Both the position numbers and the translations under genes were made by a program. From contig CM046848.1 in NCBI GenBank assembly GCA_025618425.1, positions 32,553,802 through 32,617,801 on the forward strand: a DNA stretch of 64,000 nucleotides, in the 5' to 3' direction. A model generated the notes under the pieces. The model had not been told where the DNA came from, did not search any database, and was given only the letters and a program-made list of their open reading frames with translations. This stretch comes from Heliocidaris tuberculata (taxonomy: Eukaryota; Echinodermata; Echinoidea; Camarodonta; Echinometridae). Below, piece after piece: positions 52,010 to 63,034 of this stretch. The stretch's first letter is position 1. The number at the start of each line of letters is the position of its first letter.

Positions 52010-52596
52010 GGGCAATCCAACCTTGATAATAAGATGATTTGTGTGAAAGCAGAAAAATAAGAAAAACAGGATGGCGAAAGTTTGAAAGAAATCGGACAAG
52101 GACTAACCAAGTTATGGATGTTTGAAAAATGAGATCACTACATCTATGCGAATCTCAAATTGGCAATTTGGTCAGTCAATTGTGACATATTTGTGGACAA
52201 CTCTCTCATTTGTCGTACACAAAAATATCATTAATTTGCGGTTTTCTTCGAGGCGCTTTTAACCTCAGGGCAGTACTCAAAATATATTGGAGATAGCATA
52301 TTGTTATAGGTCCTCATGGAAGAAAAAGATCCTACAGGGTAATACATTTTGAAAAAAGTGACATTTTAGTCATTTTGTGTCTTGGAGCGAATGGGGGAGT
52401 TGTCCACAGCTACATCACAGTGACATTACCTATTCGGCCAATTTGAAATTCCCATATGTATAGTGATTACAAATTTTAAAAATTCATAACTTTCTTATTA
52501 CTTGTCTGATTTTGTTCAAACTTTTACCAATCTGCTTCTCTGATTTTTCCCCTTTCTTTCATAGCAACTTGCTATCAAGGTTGGATTTCCCTTTAA
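52010..52596. mobile_element. MITE cut by the gap, TTTCCCTTTAA terminus
   Basis: The right end CAAGGTTGGATTTCCCTTTA and the partial left end GGGCAATCCAACCTTGAT form an inverted repeat; the first few left bases are in the gap. The interior shares GAAAGTTTGAAAGAAATCGG with the element at 16974. Confidence 0.65.
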
Positions 52597-53375
52597 ATAG
52601 TAAAATATATTGTGTATCTACACAATACACTCTGTACTGTAGCTGCAGCATTAAGCATTGTAATGTACTAGTATTTGGTTTACTTTGTACATATACCTGC
52701 TGTGAGTGCTGTCAGATTACTCTCTGAAACCACTTATCCAATGAACAAGGTTAAATCTTAAACCACAGTTGCATGTTTATAGGTCAAAATCGTAGTATTT
52801 TTTCTTTGTCAGTGGGGAAATTAGTGCCGGGAAGGTTCTGACCGGCGCCGACCACCGTAGTGACAACGCTGATGGAGTATAAATTTAAGAAATTTCTTGT
52901 GATATTGGTATTTTGAATTCTTGAATATGGACATTTTTTTTCTTTTTCTGTATTGTTACCACAAATTAGATTGTTTCCTAAGTTTAAAGTTAGGATGATA
53001 GTTTCTTATCCAGAATTTTAAAAAGTAATGAGGAGAGAAGTTCTGTGTTATTTATTATTGTTACCACATCTTACAAATGCTATATGGTAATTTTTTGCAC
53101 AATTTTTCTTGATAAAATTCCATTAGTCTGTGCAGTTCAGAGGTTCAAAACAAGTTGAAATTGCACTAGATCTGTCTCTATAAACTTTGTTTTATTCTGT
53201 TCCTTCATTATCTAAATTCTTCAGATTTTCCTTATTTTATGTCTAAACAAAAATGTAATTTTAAAAAAGTTGGTGGGGAGGGGTAAAAATAGGGAAGTTA
53301 GAGGGGCAGAGAAATTAAGAATCCATTTAATTTGGCCTTAATAAACTTAAAATTAAGTTTCTGATTACTTTTCAG
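52597..53375. other. Intergenic or PSMD5 intron, nothing recognised
   Basis: AT-rich. I looked for a PSMD5 first exon with a start codon and did not find one. Confidence 0.4.
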
Positions 53376-53520
53376 GAGTGAGCTTGAGTTGAGCCGAGAT
53401 ATTCTGACCACACTATTGGACAATGTGGCTGTGGAAGTATTGCTTGCCCAGTTCAGAGATGAGCTTTGTATGGGACTAGGGCATCCGCAAGAAGACATCC
53501 GGGCACTCTGTCTCAAACAG
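53376..53520 (+). CDS. PSMD5: PSMD5 exon (first one found)
   Basis: Acceptor ACTTTTCAG at 53375, donor GTACAG at 53521; 145 nt, entering in phase 2. Residues SELELSRDILTTLLDNVAVE to IRALCLKQ. Entry in phase 2 proves that an upstream exon exists. Confidence 0.85.
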
Positions 53521-54638
53521 GTACAGTGGAGGAATGGGTTAGTTGTAATATTTGAGGAATTTTATAATCTAGTCTTTAAAATTCTATCCAAAGAAAAGTT
53601 TCAAATTCTTTTTTTTTGGGGGGGGGGGGAGCACTGCAATGAAAATAAAAACACTTTTACAAAGTTAGACTCTGAAATGGTGGACTGTGGATCACAAGGC
53701 ATGTGGTTTGAATCCCTTTCACAGAATTGATGTCATTTTGGCATGACATTAATGTACATTTGCCACTCTCTACCCAGATGAGGTATAGGTACCTGATAGG
53801 AAGAAATTCCTTTGAAGTTTGAGCACATTATCATGGTAGTTCAGCTAAAGCTAGAGTATACTTTGTAAAACGCATTAGAGTATATGTGTACAATTAAAAC
53901 CAAAAGTTTACATACGCCTGGTAGAAAAACAATCAGTTTCACATCTTCACTCATTTCTACCACCTTTTTTTTACAGGATGATAGAAAAGTTGGGTGTCTG
54001 CTTGATACATCAAATAAATCACTCTGAGAAAAATACATGACTCCTAATAAGAATGAGTGAAGTTGTTAAAATGTAAACTGTTTTTCTTCCAGTGTATATA
54101 AACTTTTGGGCCCAACTGTATATTAGCTGTACTTTATGAATGGACATACTATGTATTATTATTATTTATCTGATTTTATTTATCATTTAATAGATAAAGA
54201 GAGCAGCAAATGAGCCCTCTGGTTTGGATATTCTCCTCTTAGACATGGACCTCCTCTCTTTGATCATCTCAAAGGTCGGTGATGATAGCCTTGCTGTAGC
54301 CAAGATCGCCATGGTAGTACTACAAGTCACAGGGTCAGATGTCAAAGGTCAGAGGTTACTCTTTGGTGGTCAACATCTTGATGGCTTGAAGAGTGTGGCA
54401 GGGAAGAATGACACCGTCCGTTATAGGGTTTTTGAGGTGAGGGACTAAAGGTTTTAAAAGGATACATATGCAAAGATGTCTAAATTAGCTAGCATTGTGT
54501 ATGGAAAAGTCACTGTCTGTGTACACCAGTGATGCTTCCTAATGACTCCTATATTTCTAAACTTATCTCCCTGTCTAGTTATCTATAATATTAGTAATGA
54601 TAATAATGATAATAATAATAATAATAATGATAATAATG

Positions 54639-54701
<63 letters not shown>

Positions 54702-54748
54702 GTAATAATAATAATAACAATAATGATGATAGTAATAATAATAATTAT

Positions 54749-54786
<38 letters not shown>

Positions 54787-57154
54787 TAATAATAATAATA
54801 ATAATATCAGTAAATATTTCACCTATTAAACAAATAAATATGGGATGGTCCATGAGAGATATGTATATTATTTATTAGGATTGTAGGTCTTATGGTTAGC
54901 ATAAAACACTATACCTAACAGTAATCCTAAACCTGACCTTTAACCCAATCACACTATTGTTGTTATTATAATTTGTAAGAAGCATTATTTATTTTCATTA
55001 TTGCTATTATTTCTTATTTTCCTGGAGTAGATTGTAGTCCACATTGCAGCCTCATCTCCATCGGCTCTTGAGCATGCAGTATCCTCTAGCTTTCTTCAAG
55101 ATCTTGTCTCTGACATCAATACTGACGACATCCTTATCCAACTCAATGCCATCGAGATGCTCACCAACTTAGTAGTATCCCAGCATGCCCTTCACTTCCT
55201 TGAACAGCAAGGTGTCATGGGAAGGCTGGAGAACCTCTTGATTGGTGCCCAGGCAGACCCTTCCCAGGATTTCCTCATCGCTCCTATCATCAAGTTTTTT
55301 GGTACCGTGGCCCACTTTGACCCCAAGGAAGTCACTGAGAAGCACAGCTCTTTCCTCAGAATCACCTTTGACCTTCTACCCTCCGGGGACCCAGCCTTAT
55401 CTTGCATTGCCGTGGAAACAGTGGGATTTGTAGGACGGACAGTTGAAGGAAAGCAGACCCTTGATAAGCAAGGTATTCCGTGTTTATTAACACTTGAATA
55501 ATCACATATTAGGTTTAAGTTGTGTTTCAGTCTTTTGAATATGATAACGTTGATTTGAAATATAGATGTCTTAAAAATTCAATTCTTTCCATTTGAGGAG
55601 CATGACTACAAATATCTCCTGGAAATCAGGATTGCAGTCTAAATTTTGAAAATCACAACTTATTGTTTTGATATCATATTGCAAAACTCAAGTAAACATG
55701 CTTACAAGTATGAAAGGATATGATATAACCTATAAAGAAATAGAATATGCTTCTAGTGACAAATTCTCCTCTTGTGATAAGACCTTGTGAAGTTCCTGAA
55801 ATCTCTTTTCAATTTCTACCAGGACAAGCTATGATGGATGCTCTGAAACAGATTGGAAGGTTACTGGTTCAGCCGCCAACTGAGACAAGGACAAGAACTC
55901 TGGCAGCCACCCAAGATCTATTCACTCTACAAGTATGTTCAGTCTGTTTTGTCTGGCAAAAATTAACCATTCATACACATACTTGGTATCTAACATAACA
56001 GTAACCTAGGAGGCTGTTCTACTACTATCTTCGTCCCCAATGTCAAGGATGTTTTGCTGTTTGTTTGACATGAATTTAAGCTACATGTACATTAGCTAAT
56101 TTGGAGTGACATTAGTTGTGAAGGATCTTAAAATCAAAGGATGAATGTATGTATCTGGGTTAACAAGGTCTTGTGGTCAATGACAAATGTTTTTAGGGGA
56201 GAAGAGACTGGATCTAGGATGCTACCTTTGGACAAAAACTTCCCCTGCCACATATATACATATTTGCTATCAGCCAGTCGAAGTTAATAAACTTCAGTAG
56301 CTAATTTTAACAAGATACATGAAAATCCTGTTTTTGTAGCCCCCTTAGAAAAACAGTCATCTGTAAAAGTATAAATAATTTACACCCCGGACAGATTCAG
56401 AAGACACATAGCAGTTTGTAATTTGCTGCCAGGTAGTTCTCTTGAGATCATTGCCTTGGGTAGGCAGATTTATTTGATCATTGATTATTCCAAGGACATT
56501 TTTTTAGCAATACCAGCTTTGATGCAAATGATACTGCTCTGAATTTCTCTATCAAGATGCCATTCATAACCTTTTATATTCATTACTCCCACAAAAGCTT
56601 TTGGGTATTACTAAGCCTCAAGATTACCTTTTATAGTGTGATTAATTTTAATTCCATGAAAATACAGACGTAATGTTTGATAGAAGTCCTGTAATCTGTA
56701 GAAGTTATTGTGTTTGCTGTAGGGACAGTTTAATGTTGAAAATTTCAATCTACAGGAAGAGCATCAAACGGACGACCTCCTCAGCATGCAGGAGAAATGG
56801 TTCACCTGCCTGTCCAACAAACCCCTAGACCTTCTCCTCTCTCTTTGCAAGCAACCCTTCACTGAGATCCGCTGCAATGCTCTTCTGATCCTGCGTGCCT
56901 TGGTAAGCCAACCCTGGGCTGGACGCATCCTCAACCAGGAGGCTGGCTTCTTGGAGTATCTCCTGGACAGAAGTACAGAACCCGACAAGGAGGGCAAGGA
57001 GACCAAGTATGCCGTTGTGAAGGCACTGGCTGAAGCCTCGTCAACAGGAGAAACCTTTGGGAGACCAGCTCTGTTGAGATTGAAGGAGTATGTGAGAGAT
57101 GGGCCATTCTATGTCAGGGTGCAGTCAGAAGTAGCCATGGAAAGTGGATCATGA
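53376..57154 (+). CDS. PSMD5: 26S proteasome non-ATPase subunit 5 (assembly chaperone S5B)
   Basis: PSMD5/S5B is a HEAT/armadillo-like chaperone that helps build the proteasome base by binding Rpt ATPases, and is absent from the finished 26S particle. Exons: 53376-53520, 54194-54436, 55031-55472, 55823-55932, 56756-57154, about 445 residues. Human PSMD5 has about 504, so roughly 60 N-terminal residues are missing. Matching landmarks: LAQFRDELCMGLGHPQEDIR, NDTVRYRVFE, IIKFFGTVAHFDP, VETVGFVGRTVEGKQTL, QTDDLLSMQEKWF, CNALLILRALVSQPWA and EYLLDRSTEPDKEGKETKYA. Order and spacing follow the vertebrate protein throughout. Splice sites are all GT-AG and phases agree. Identification is strong; the absent first exon is probably in or near the N gap. 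Confidence 0.92.
53660..53880 (+). mobile_element. tRNA-SINE copy in PSMD5 intron
   Basis: GTGGTTTGAATCCCTTTCAC is B-box like; then GCATGACATTAATGTACATT, TGCCACTCTCTACCCAG and a degraded body, as in the SINE at 7131. The A-box region is poorly preserved. Confidence 0.55.
54194..54436 (+). CDS. PSMD5: PSMD5 exon
   Basis: Acceptor CATTTAATAG at 54193, donor GTGAGG at 54437; 243 nt, phase 0 to 0, 81 residues IKRAANEPSGLDILLLDMDL to KNDTVRYRVFE. The KxNDxVRYRVxE motif is a PSMD5 landmark. Confidence 0.92.
54590..54806 (+). repeat. AAT trinucleotide microsatellite
   Basis: About 70 AAT/GAT units in a PSMD5 intron. It generates long false poly-Asn and poly-Ile open frames on both strands. Confidence 0.95.
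55031..55472 (+). CDS. PSMD5: PSMD5 exon
   Basis: Acceptor CCTGGAGTAG at 55030, donor GTATTC at 55473; 442 nt, phase 0 to 1, 147 residues IVVHIAASSPSALEHAVSSS to KQTLDKQ. Continuous alpha-helical HEAT-like sequence, with IKFFGTVA and VETVGFVG matching vertebrate PSMD5. Confidence 0.95.
55823..55932 (+). CDS. PSMD5: PSMD5 exon
   Basis: Acceptor TTTCTACCAG at 55822, donor GTATGT at 55933; 110 nt. Completes a Gly, then QAMMDALKQIGRLLVQPPTE to TQDLFTLQ, phase 0 out. Confidence 0.92.
55933..56755. other. PSMD5 last intron
   Basis: AT-rich with no exon or complete repeat recognised. A short stretch near 56268-56310 (GCTATCAGCCAGTCGAAGTT, then AACTTCAGTAGC) faintly recalls the foldback core seen at 16773. 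Confidence 0.4.
56756..57154 (+). CDS. PSMD5: PSMD5 last exon and stop
   Basis: Acceptor CAATCTACAG at 56755; 399 nt, ending AMESGS then TGA at 57152-57154. Includes TDDLLSMQEKWF and NQEAGFLEYLLDRSTEPDKE. LRLKEYVRDGPFYVRV matches the vertebrate C-terminus. Confidence 0.95.
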   Translation, partial: EEHQTDDLLSMQEKWFTCLSNKPLDLLLSLCKQPFTEIRCNALLILRALVSQPWAGRILNQEAGFLEYLLDRSTEPDKEGKETKYAVVKALAEASSTGETFGRPALLRLKEYVRDGPFYVRVQSEVAMESGS

Positions 57155-57973
57155 GGAACGTCCTTCTGTTCTCCAAGTCCTAAAAAACTGTTGGTAGTAT
57201 GAAACTGTTTTGTCAGTTTTGTCAGTTTTATTTCCATGAATTTTTGTGTGATAAAAGAGCCATATGATGGACCTGACACTCTGTTCTGTACTTTGCAAAC
57301 AAGAATTTTAACCCCCCCCCCCCCCCCCACCCTCAAAAAAAAAAAAAAAAAAATCAGTCAGACACTTTGCATGTATGAATGCTTCATCAACTTTTCACAA
57401 ATTATAGTATGGACAGTACTCAGAATCTGAAGAAACATTGTAGTCATGAATCAAAGCAAGATGTTTTATGAAGAGCATGTACTTGTGTCAGTGTCAAGTA
57501 TAATGTGCAATTCTGATCATAATGTTTGAGAACGAGAATCATTTAGGCACCCAACAGAATTTTTCTCAGGAAATGAAATTACCTACTGCCTAATTCTTAA
57601 TGCTTCTGTTCTTAATAATGTCTTTTTTATGCTTTGCTGTGTAGAAGCATTCATTGCTCTTCACTGGTATGTAATATAAAACGTGTGTAACATGCATGAT
57701 CTGTGTATGTTATATTTGATATTTCATGTCACAGTTATACTTAATTGAAGTCTCAAACACTCCATGACCTTCCTTCAGAAAGAGTTTCCTAAATTATTTT
57801 GTGCAAGATATGTGTCTTCAAAGAAAGTGATGTGGATCGAAACTGCCGTGCATTTTATGCAGCTACCATTTAATCTTTCCTTTCCTATTTTCATTTTCCT
57901 CATAGCTTAGATATATGATTTAAAATGTTTTGGGTTATCATGCAAAATCAATCCAGAATGTTGAAGATGGCAA

Positions 57974-57979
57974 AATAAA
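57974..57979 (+). terminator. Poly(A) signal candidate (PSMD5)
   Basis: AATAAA in GGCAAAATAAACAAG, about 820 bases after the PSMD5 stop. Position is plausible; usage unknown. Confidence 0.3.
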
Positions 57980-59379
57980 CAAGAAAAACAAACACTGAGT
58001 GAAATTTTTCCTAAATACAATTCATGTTTATTATACCTCCGCCAAACAAAGTTTGAAGGGGGTATATAGGAATCAGCGTAAGGTCGGTGGGTCGGTCTGT
58101 TGCAAATGTTGCGCATCAAACTACTTCCTCATTCTTAAACATTATTGTGTCAGTTTTATTCTGCATGTGTGTTGTTTTTTGTTTTTGTTTTTTTACATGG
58201 ACATGAAATGAAAGGAAATACAAGATACAGAATAACAATAACTCTATTGAAATGCATTACTACTCCAAGTGGGCTGTGCTAAACATGTTATGAGCAGATT
58301 GTAAAACAATCTTTAAAATATATGACTTGTAATACTTCACTATAAGGGATTCATCTTCTAAGATTTGCAAGTAAAATGTTAGTTTGATAACTTGTCTCAA
58401 CATTTTTATTCATTCATGTAGCTGAATACCTAATTTTTTTTTCCAAGCATTTTAGGTGGAAGAGATGACATCAGTGATGTAGCAAGTCTTGGGTTTTCAA
58501 TGTTAATATCTCAGTGTTAAGTCATAATGCAAAACAGTGTAGCACAAAGATTACATCACAGTCTCAATCTCATGACCTCTGAAACTAAACTACAACACAG
58601 TATGACATCAATCTGTGTGCATAAATAACTCTGAATTTGAGAAGGTACCCAATTCTCTTCAGTCGTGTTCTCACACCTTTAGTTCTGATTGAAACTCATC
58701 TGACATTGTTTGTGAATGAATTAAAATGCTGAAGTACATGTATTGTAATTCCACTTTGTTTTAAATAGCCCATTAAACAGGGGCAAACTCCATGGGTTTC
58801 AGTATTCTTTTGAATTGAATTCAGAATAGCATGAGAAAATTCTGAAGTACTTTAGCAGATGGTTCATGTAATATTTGAAAAATATCCTCCCTAACCATGG
58901 TTTGTACTTTATGTTGGCATCAAATGCTCCCATATTTGAAAGATGTTTGAAGTGTGATTGTGATCTGTAGGAAGTTGAAGATGGAGGTTTGTGACAAGTT
59001 TCTTCATAAATGATCATCCCAGTGGCCCTAGGGCAGGCGAATCAACTAATCTGGCAATCATTTGAAGAACAGTTGACACCTTGAAATACAATTGAATTTG
59101 CCCAGTGCATGATGTCAGGTCTCAAAACTCAAGAACTTTTGATCATACCAGAATAATGGTCTGGTGTTTCGTGCATTTATGCTTTGGCGAATGGAAATGT
59201 ACCTTTGGTTAATAATTGTCAACTATTTTGGCCTTAATGATTGCTCCAGCTATTAAATACTCTAAAATATGTATGTGCAGACCTTTTTTGTCTTGACATT
59301 TTGCTTTACCAAGTAATGTTTTGATACTCTTCAATGAATTGTAAGATCTCTTGATAGTACCTTGTCATGTTGGTGCTCC

Positions 59380-59560
59380 GTAGACGATTGCTTCGGGCTT
59401 TATTTTATCAAAGATATAAGCCCTAGGGTTTCAACTGGGTTTTAGATTAGGTTTAAGTTAAGGGTTCGTGTTAGGTATAGTGTTTAGTCCAGGATTAAAG
59501 TCAAGAATTCAGTTAGTGTAGGATATTGATGGTGGAGCAATCATCGCCAGAGCATGTGTC
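59380..59560 (+). repeat. TTAGG-like interspersed repeat
   Basis: GTAGACGATTGCTTCGGGCT, then AAGATATAAGCCCTAGGG, GATTAGGTTTAAG and GGTGGAGCAATCATCGCC. The ends (CGATTGCT and AGCAATCATCG) are inverted, suggesting a degraded foldback. Related to 38776-38920. Confidence 0.5.
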
Positions 59561-60294
59561 GTACAACTGTCATGTTGGATATAGAACAATTATAGGCTTA
59601 TTCTGTAAACATGCATGCATATTTCTGGTCTGACAGATGCACAACGAAAGGTTAAATACAATAAAAGACATGCCAATGTGTCATGAGTCTTCTATCTATT
59701 GTCTCCGGTTTTATCATTATTTGATAATCCAAACAGTTGCTCCTATGACATTTGCTTTGGGATTTCTTCAATCCATGGCAGTTCATAGTTTTCTCAAGGT
59801 TTAAATTAATCAGCTGTTCCTCCTCAAATTGGCAACAATTATTATTTTTTCCAACTCCTACATACATGTAGTTTCAAAAAAATACAAATCTTTATTACGT
59901 GATCCAATGTGAATGAAAATTGCAAAATTTAGCATAAAAATTGCCACTTTGCAGATGGTAATAGTGATTAAACATTTTACACTGCGTTGCCAATTTAGAG
60001 ACAATAATGATTAGTTACAATTAAATCGCTGTTATTCGAGAACAGCACAATGTACTGCATTAAAAATGGACTAAAAACTTTCAGTGAATTTTTCTCTTTC
60101 TGTTCATGTATAATGTGTAATTGTAATTCCTAGCATTTTGGATCAAAAGATACTGCAAAAGTGTCACTGAAAGAAGACACTGTACTGATATGGGTTAATC
60201 AGACATGCAGGGTTAGAATTTTGGTATTGATTGGGTTTTAGGTTAGGGTTAGAGTTTGGCTAATACATCAGTCACTCCAACGAGACCAACACCA

Positions 60295-60446
60295 GGGCCC
60301 TGTTTCATAAAACTTGATACGTATCTGTAACAAGTTACAATAATAGTTATAAGCTGCTGTAATACTTGCATCTGATTGGCTGAGAGCAAAGTTGTCATAG
60401 ATATCTGGCAGTTGTTATTGATAATAAGTTTTATGAAACGGGGCCC
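60295..60446. mobile_element. 152-bp foldback, GGGCCCTGTTTCATAAAAC termini
   Basis: Left GGGCCCTGTTTCATAAAACT, right AGTTTTATGAAACGGGGCCC. The loop ACTTGCATCTGATTGGCTGA is the reversed core of 16773-16920. Confidence 0.75.
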
Positions 60447-60771
60447 AGACCAACAACAGACTGAACAAACAATTACCTTGCCCCAAAAAGATTTGGTCAG
60501 TTTGGAGTCACTTGATACCTCAAGTGACTCCAAATATAGATATAGTGTGGGATTATCGATTGAAGTTTGAAGTCAACTTGTCTTTGAAATAGACCATGCA
60601 GTAATTGTCACCAGAGCATATGTCATACAATCCATCAATTAAATCGTTCTTGTAGGAACACAAAACACAAAATGGTGGCAGCGGTGGGATTAGTACTGAA
60701 ATCAATAGAACAGCAATTGAAAAAACTCATTTCTTCTGTCGAGAGGGGATTTTTTTTGGTATACTTTAGTG

Positions 60772-60855
60772 CCCTCTCTCTCATTCTCTTCCTCTCTCTT
60801 TCTCCTCTCTCTTTCTCCTCTCTCTTTCTCCTCTCTCTCTCTCCTCTTCCTCTCT
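60772..60855 (+). repeat. CT-rich microsatellite
   Basis: Repeats of TCTCTTTCTCC, a longer unit within a pyrimidine tract. Confidence 0.85.
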
Positions 60856-61759
60856 CAGAAAAAAAAAAAAATCCTCTCTTTTAAGACATTCGCTATATTT
60901 TTCAATATTTATGATAAAAAGATGTGGAATGTAAAGAGCTACACAACATGTAACATTGAATGAATTGGTACCATTTTATTGCCAATATAACCTACTTCAA
61001 ATATTGCACAGAATAAAACATTTCAATCTGCTTCAAATAAGTGGACACAGTCTAGATACTTTTCTTTATCCTTCACAAATATATTCACTTGATAATTGTC
61101 TGAACTTTGGTGACAGTTTTAATGTTCTTTTTAGTGTGTATAGATAATCTTTAAATAAAAATCAGAATAAAAGAAAATATCAACTTACATTACAAAACTA
61201 ATAAATTCTACAGATGCATAGTTCTTTGGTAATTCTTCAAACATCTATTTACAAAACATCTTGTGTGTTAATAAGGCATATACAGCTACTAACTTGGTTT
61301 TTTAAACTGATTTTTTAAAGGATTTGATTTGATACAAATAAGTGATCTATAAGCTTATTTTTAATATTAAGAAATTCATTGATACTGTTCAACTGCTTTC
61401 ACTTAAAGAATACAGGGCTACTGAAGTTTTAATATACGATACTTCCGAACATCCTAGTAGAACACATAGAAGACTTTGAGTATGATCCTTTTTTTTTTTT
61501 ACACAAGAGAGATAACCTCTTTTTTATTCTAAAAAGTCATGCTTGCTTTGGCAAGAAACTTAATTCTAAATGCCGTGCGCTATGTAGTAAAATCATTGGT
61601 TTTAGATATCAGATCGCCAATGGTGGTAAAATACTTCCTAAATCATGTAGATTTCTCTATGAATGTATGAATTTTATGCATATCAAATTTTCTGCCCTTC
61701 ATCGTCTTTATCTCTCCTACATTTTTGTACACCAATGATATTCAAATTTAAGTCAGATA

Positions 61760-62092
61760 TTAGGTCAGCACAGAGAGAATGAATATGGTGATTAGTGCCA
61801 TGAAAGCTGTCTTGAGAAACCCGTTCACCGTCAAGCGGAATATGCTTCCCGCGTTGTGCGCCGTTTCGACGATGCGCGTCTTCGTCGGGAAGATGACGTT
61901 GTCGACACCACGTGCGATGTGTTCCCGGGCTTTGGACCAGGTGTGAGGGCCAAACAGACGGTAGCCTGCCGGGTAGGCTGGTCCGAAGAATAGTTGGAAT
62001 GCGAGCCAAGGATCGGTGAACACCAGAGACTTGCAGTTTGGTCGGGCTCCTATGAAACCGGCTATGATATCTTGATATGGAAGGGGAAGTGC
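61760..62092 (-). CDS. FMO last exon
   Basis: Minus strand acceptor TTTTCCAACGTCCAG, then ALPLPYQDIIAGFIGARPN to the C-terminal anchor and TAA at 61762-61760; 333 nt, phase 0 in. Confidence 0.88.
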   Translation of the reverse strand, partial: ALPLPYQDIIAGFIGARPNCKSLVFTDPWLAFQLFFGPAYPAGYRLFGPHTWSKAREHIARGVDNVIFPTKTRIVETAHNAGSIFRLTVNGFLKTAFMALITIFILSVLT

Positions 62093-63034
62093 CTGGACGT
62101 TGGAAAATAAAGGTTTGAAAGTTAAAGGTTGCGATGAATGAGGCAATATGATGTTTGCATTGGGACCCCAGGAAAACCATTTATAAATGAAAGGCATTCA
62201 ACCTACTGATTTGAAAAGAGTTGAATATACCAGCACAGCTTTAAAAGATGAGGAGAATTAATTACGTATACTAAATGTAGTTGCACTTGTAATTTGATAC
62301 ATTCTTTTACATTAAAAAAAAATCGCCCCAAATGATAAATTTGCATAAATTAGGGTTTATTCTCAAATGCTTATATCATAAAATAGACTGAAAAAGAAAT
62401 AAACAACGCATCAGTACGGAAGTTTAGCAATGAGAAGCCGATGATATCGTAAATTTGACATACATGTAGTCTGATAGTTAATTTGAACGTGAAGACAAGG
62501 AAACGAGATCTCAAATAGACTTCCAAATTGTAAAGAAGAAATAAAAATTAAAGCTTAGATTTTGAAGAGGTAGGCCTCTACATTTAAAGACAACATTGAA
62601 CAGTTTTTTGGAGTTCGTTCTTTGGTGATAGAGTAGTCACCCCAAAACAAACTCCTCTGATCTGCTGAAGGGCTATTATGAATCTGTTCTTGGACCATAA
62701 GTCGCATTTTGTCCATCTACAAATGAACTGATCCTATCATGAAATGTCAAGATTTTACGGACTTTGTGATGTACTGAATGTTTTCTTACCTGTATCTTAT
62801 GTTTCCCGAACCTCTTGAAAGTGCCCATCTTGCGGCCTGTGATCTCTTTCATCATGATATCCCTGGGTGGTAGCCCGACGTTCTTCTTGAAGACCTGAAC
62901 TGCCCATCGTGCCTGCAGTTCGAGTGCTGGAGCATGGGGTCCTATGATCATGATGAACCCTATTGCTGCTAGTGTGTGATGTTTCTCTTTAGCCGGCCAC
63001 ACGAAGTGGAACATTTCCATATCCTCTAGACGAT
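61760..63034 (-). CDS. Flavin-containing monooxygenase, C-terminal exons
   Basis: FMOs oxygenate soft nucleophiles (N, S) with FAD and NADPH on the ER membrane. Two minus-strand exons, 63034-62790 and 62092-61760, join to about 191 residues, the last third of a roughly 530-residue protein. Family landmarks: HHTLAAIGFIMIIGPHAPAL followed by ELQARWAVQVF (the usual LAxIGxIxxxG and ELQxRWAxxVF of FMOs), GARPNCKSLVFTDPWLAFQL and FFGPAYPAGYRLFGPHTWSK. The protein ends in a hydrophobic helix, AFMALITIFILSVLT, typical of the FMO C-terminal ER anchor. The FAD- and NADPH-binding GxGxxG parts are beyond the window. Vertebrate FMO5 is one similar member, but orthology is not decided. Confidence 0.88.
62790..63034 (-). 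CDS. FMO penultimate exon
   Basis: Minus strand acceptor ATATTCAG, donor GTAAGA; 245 nt, entering with two bases of a split codon. Residues RLEDMEMFHFVWPAKEKHHT to FKRFGKHKIQ. The FHFVWP and ELQARW motifs fix the frame. Confidence 0.88.

Larger units (their letters stand above)
57155..61759. other. PSMD5 3' UTR and intergenic space to FMO
   Basis: No exon recognised. Contents: poly-C/poly-A run (57311-57352), AATAAA at 57974, TTAGG-like repeat (59380-59560), diverged CCCTTTCAGGAC relative (59800-60195), foldback (60295-60446) and CT microsatellite (60772-60855). The final kilobase may be FMO 3' UTR on the minus strand. Confidence 0.45.

Noticed and set aside
51265..52110. Open frames of 184-281 residues crossing the gap
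   Set aside because: They consist of X residues from 500 N and flanking CT/GA repeat.
54542..54878. Poly-Asn and poly-Ile open frames on both strands
   Set aside because: Artefact of the AAT microsatellite in a PSMD5 intron.
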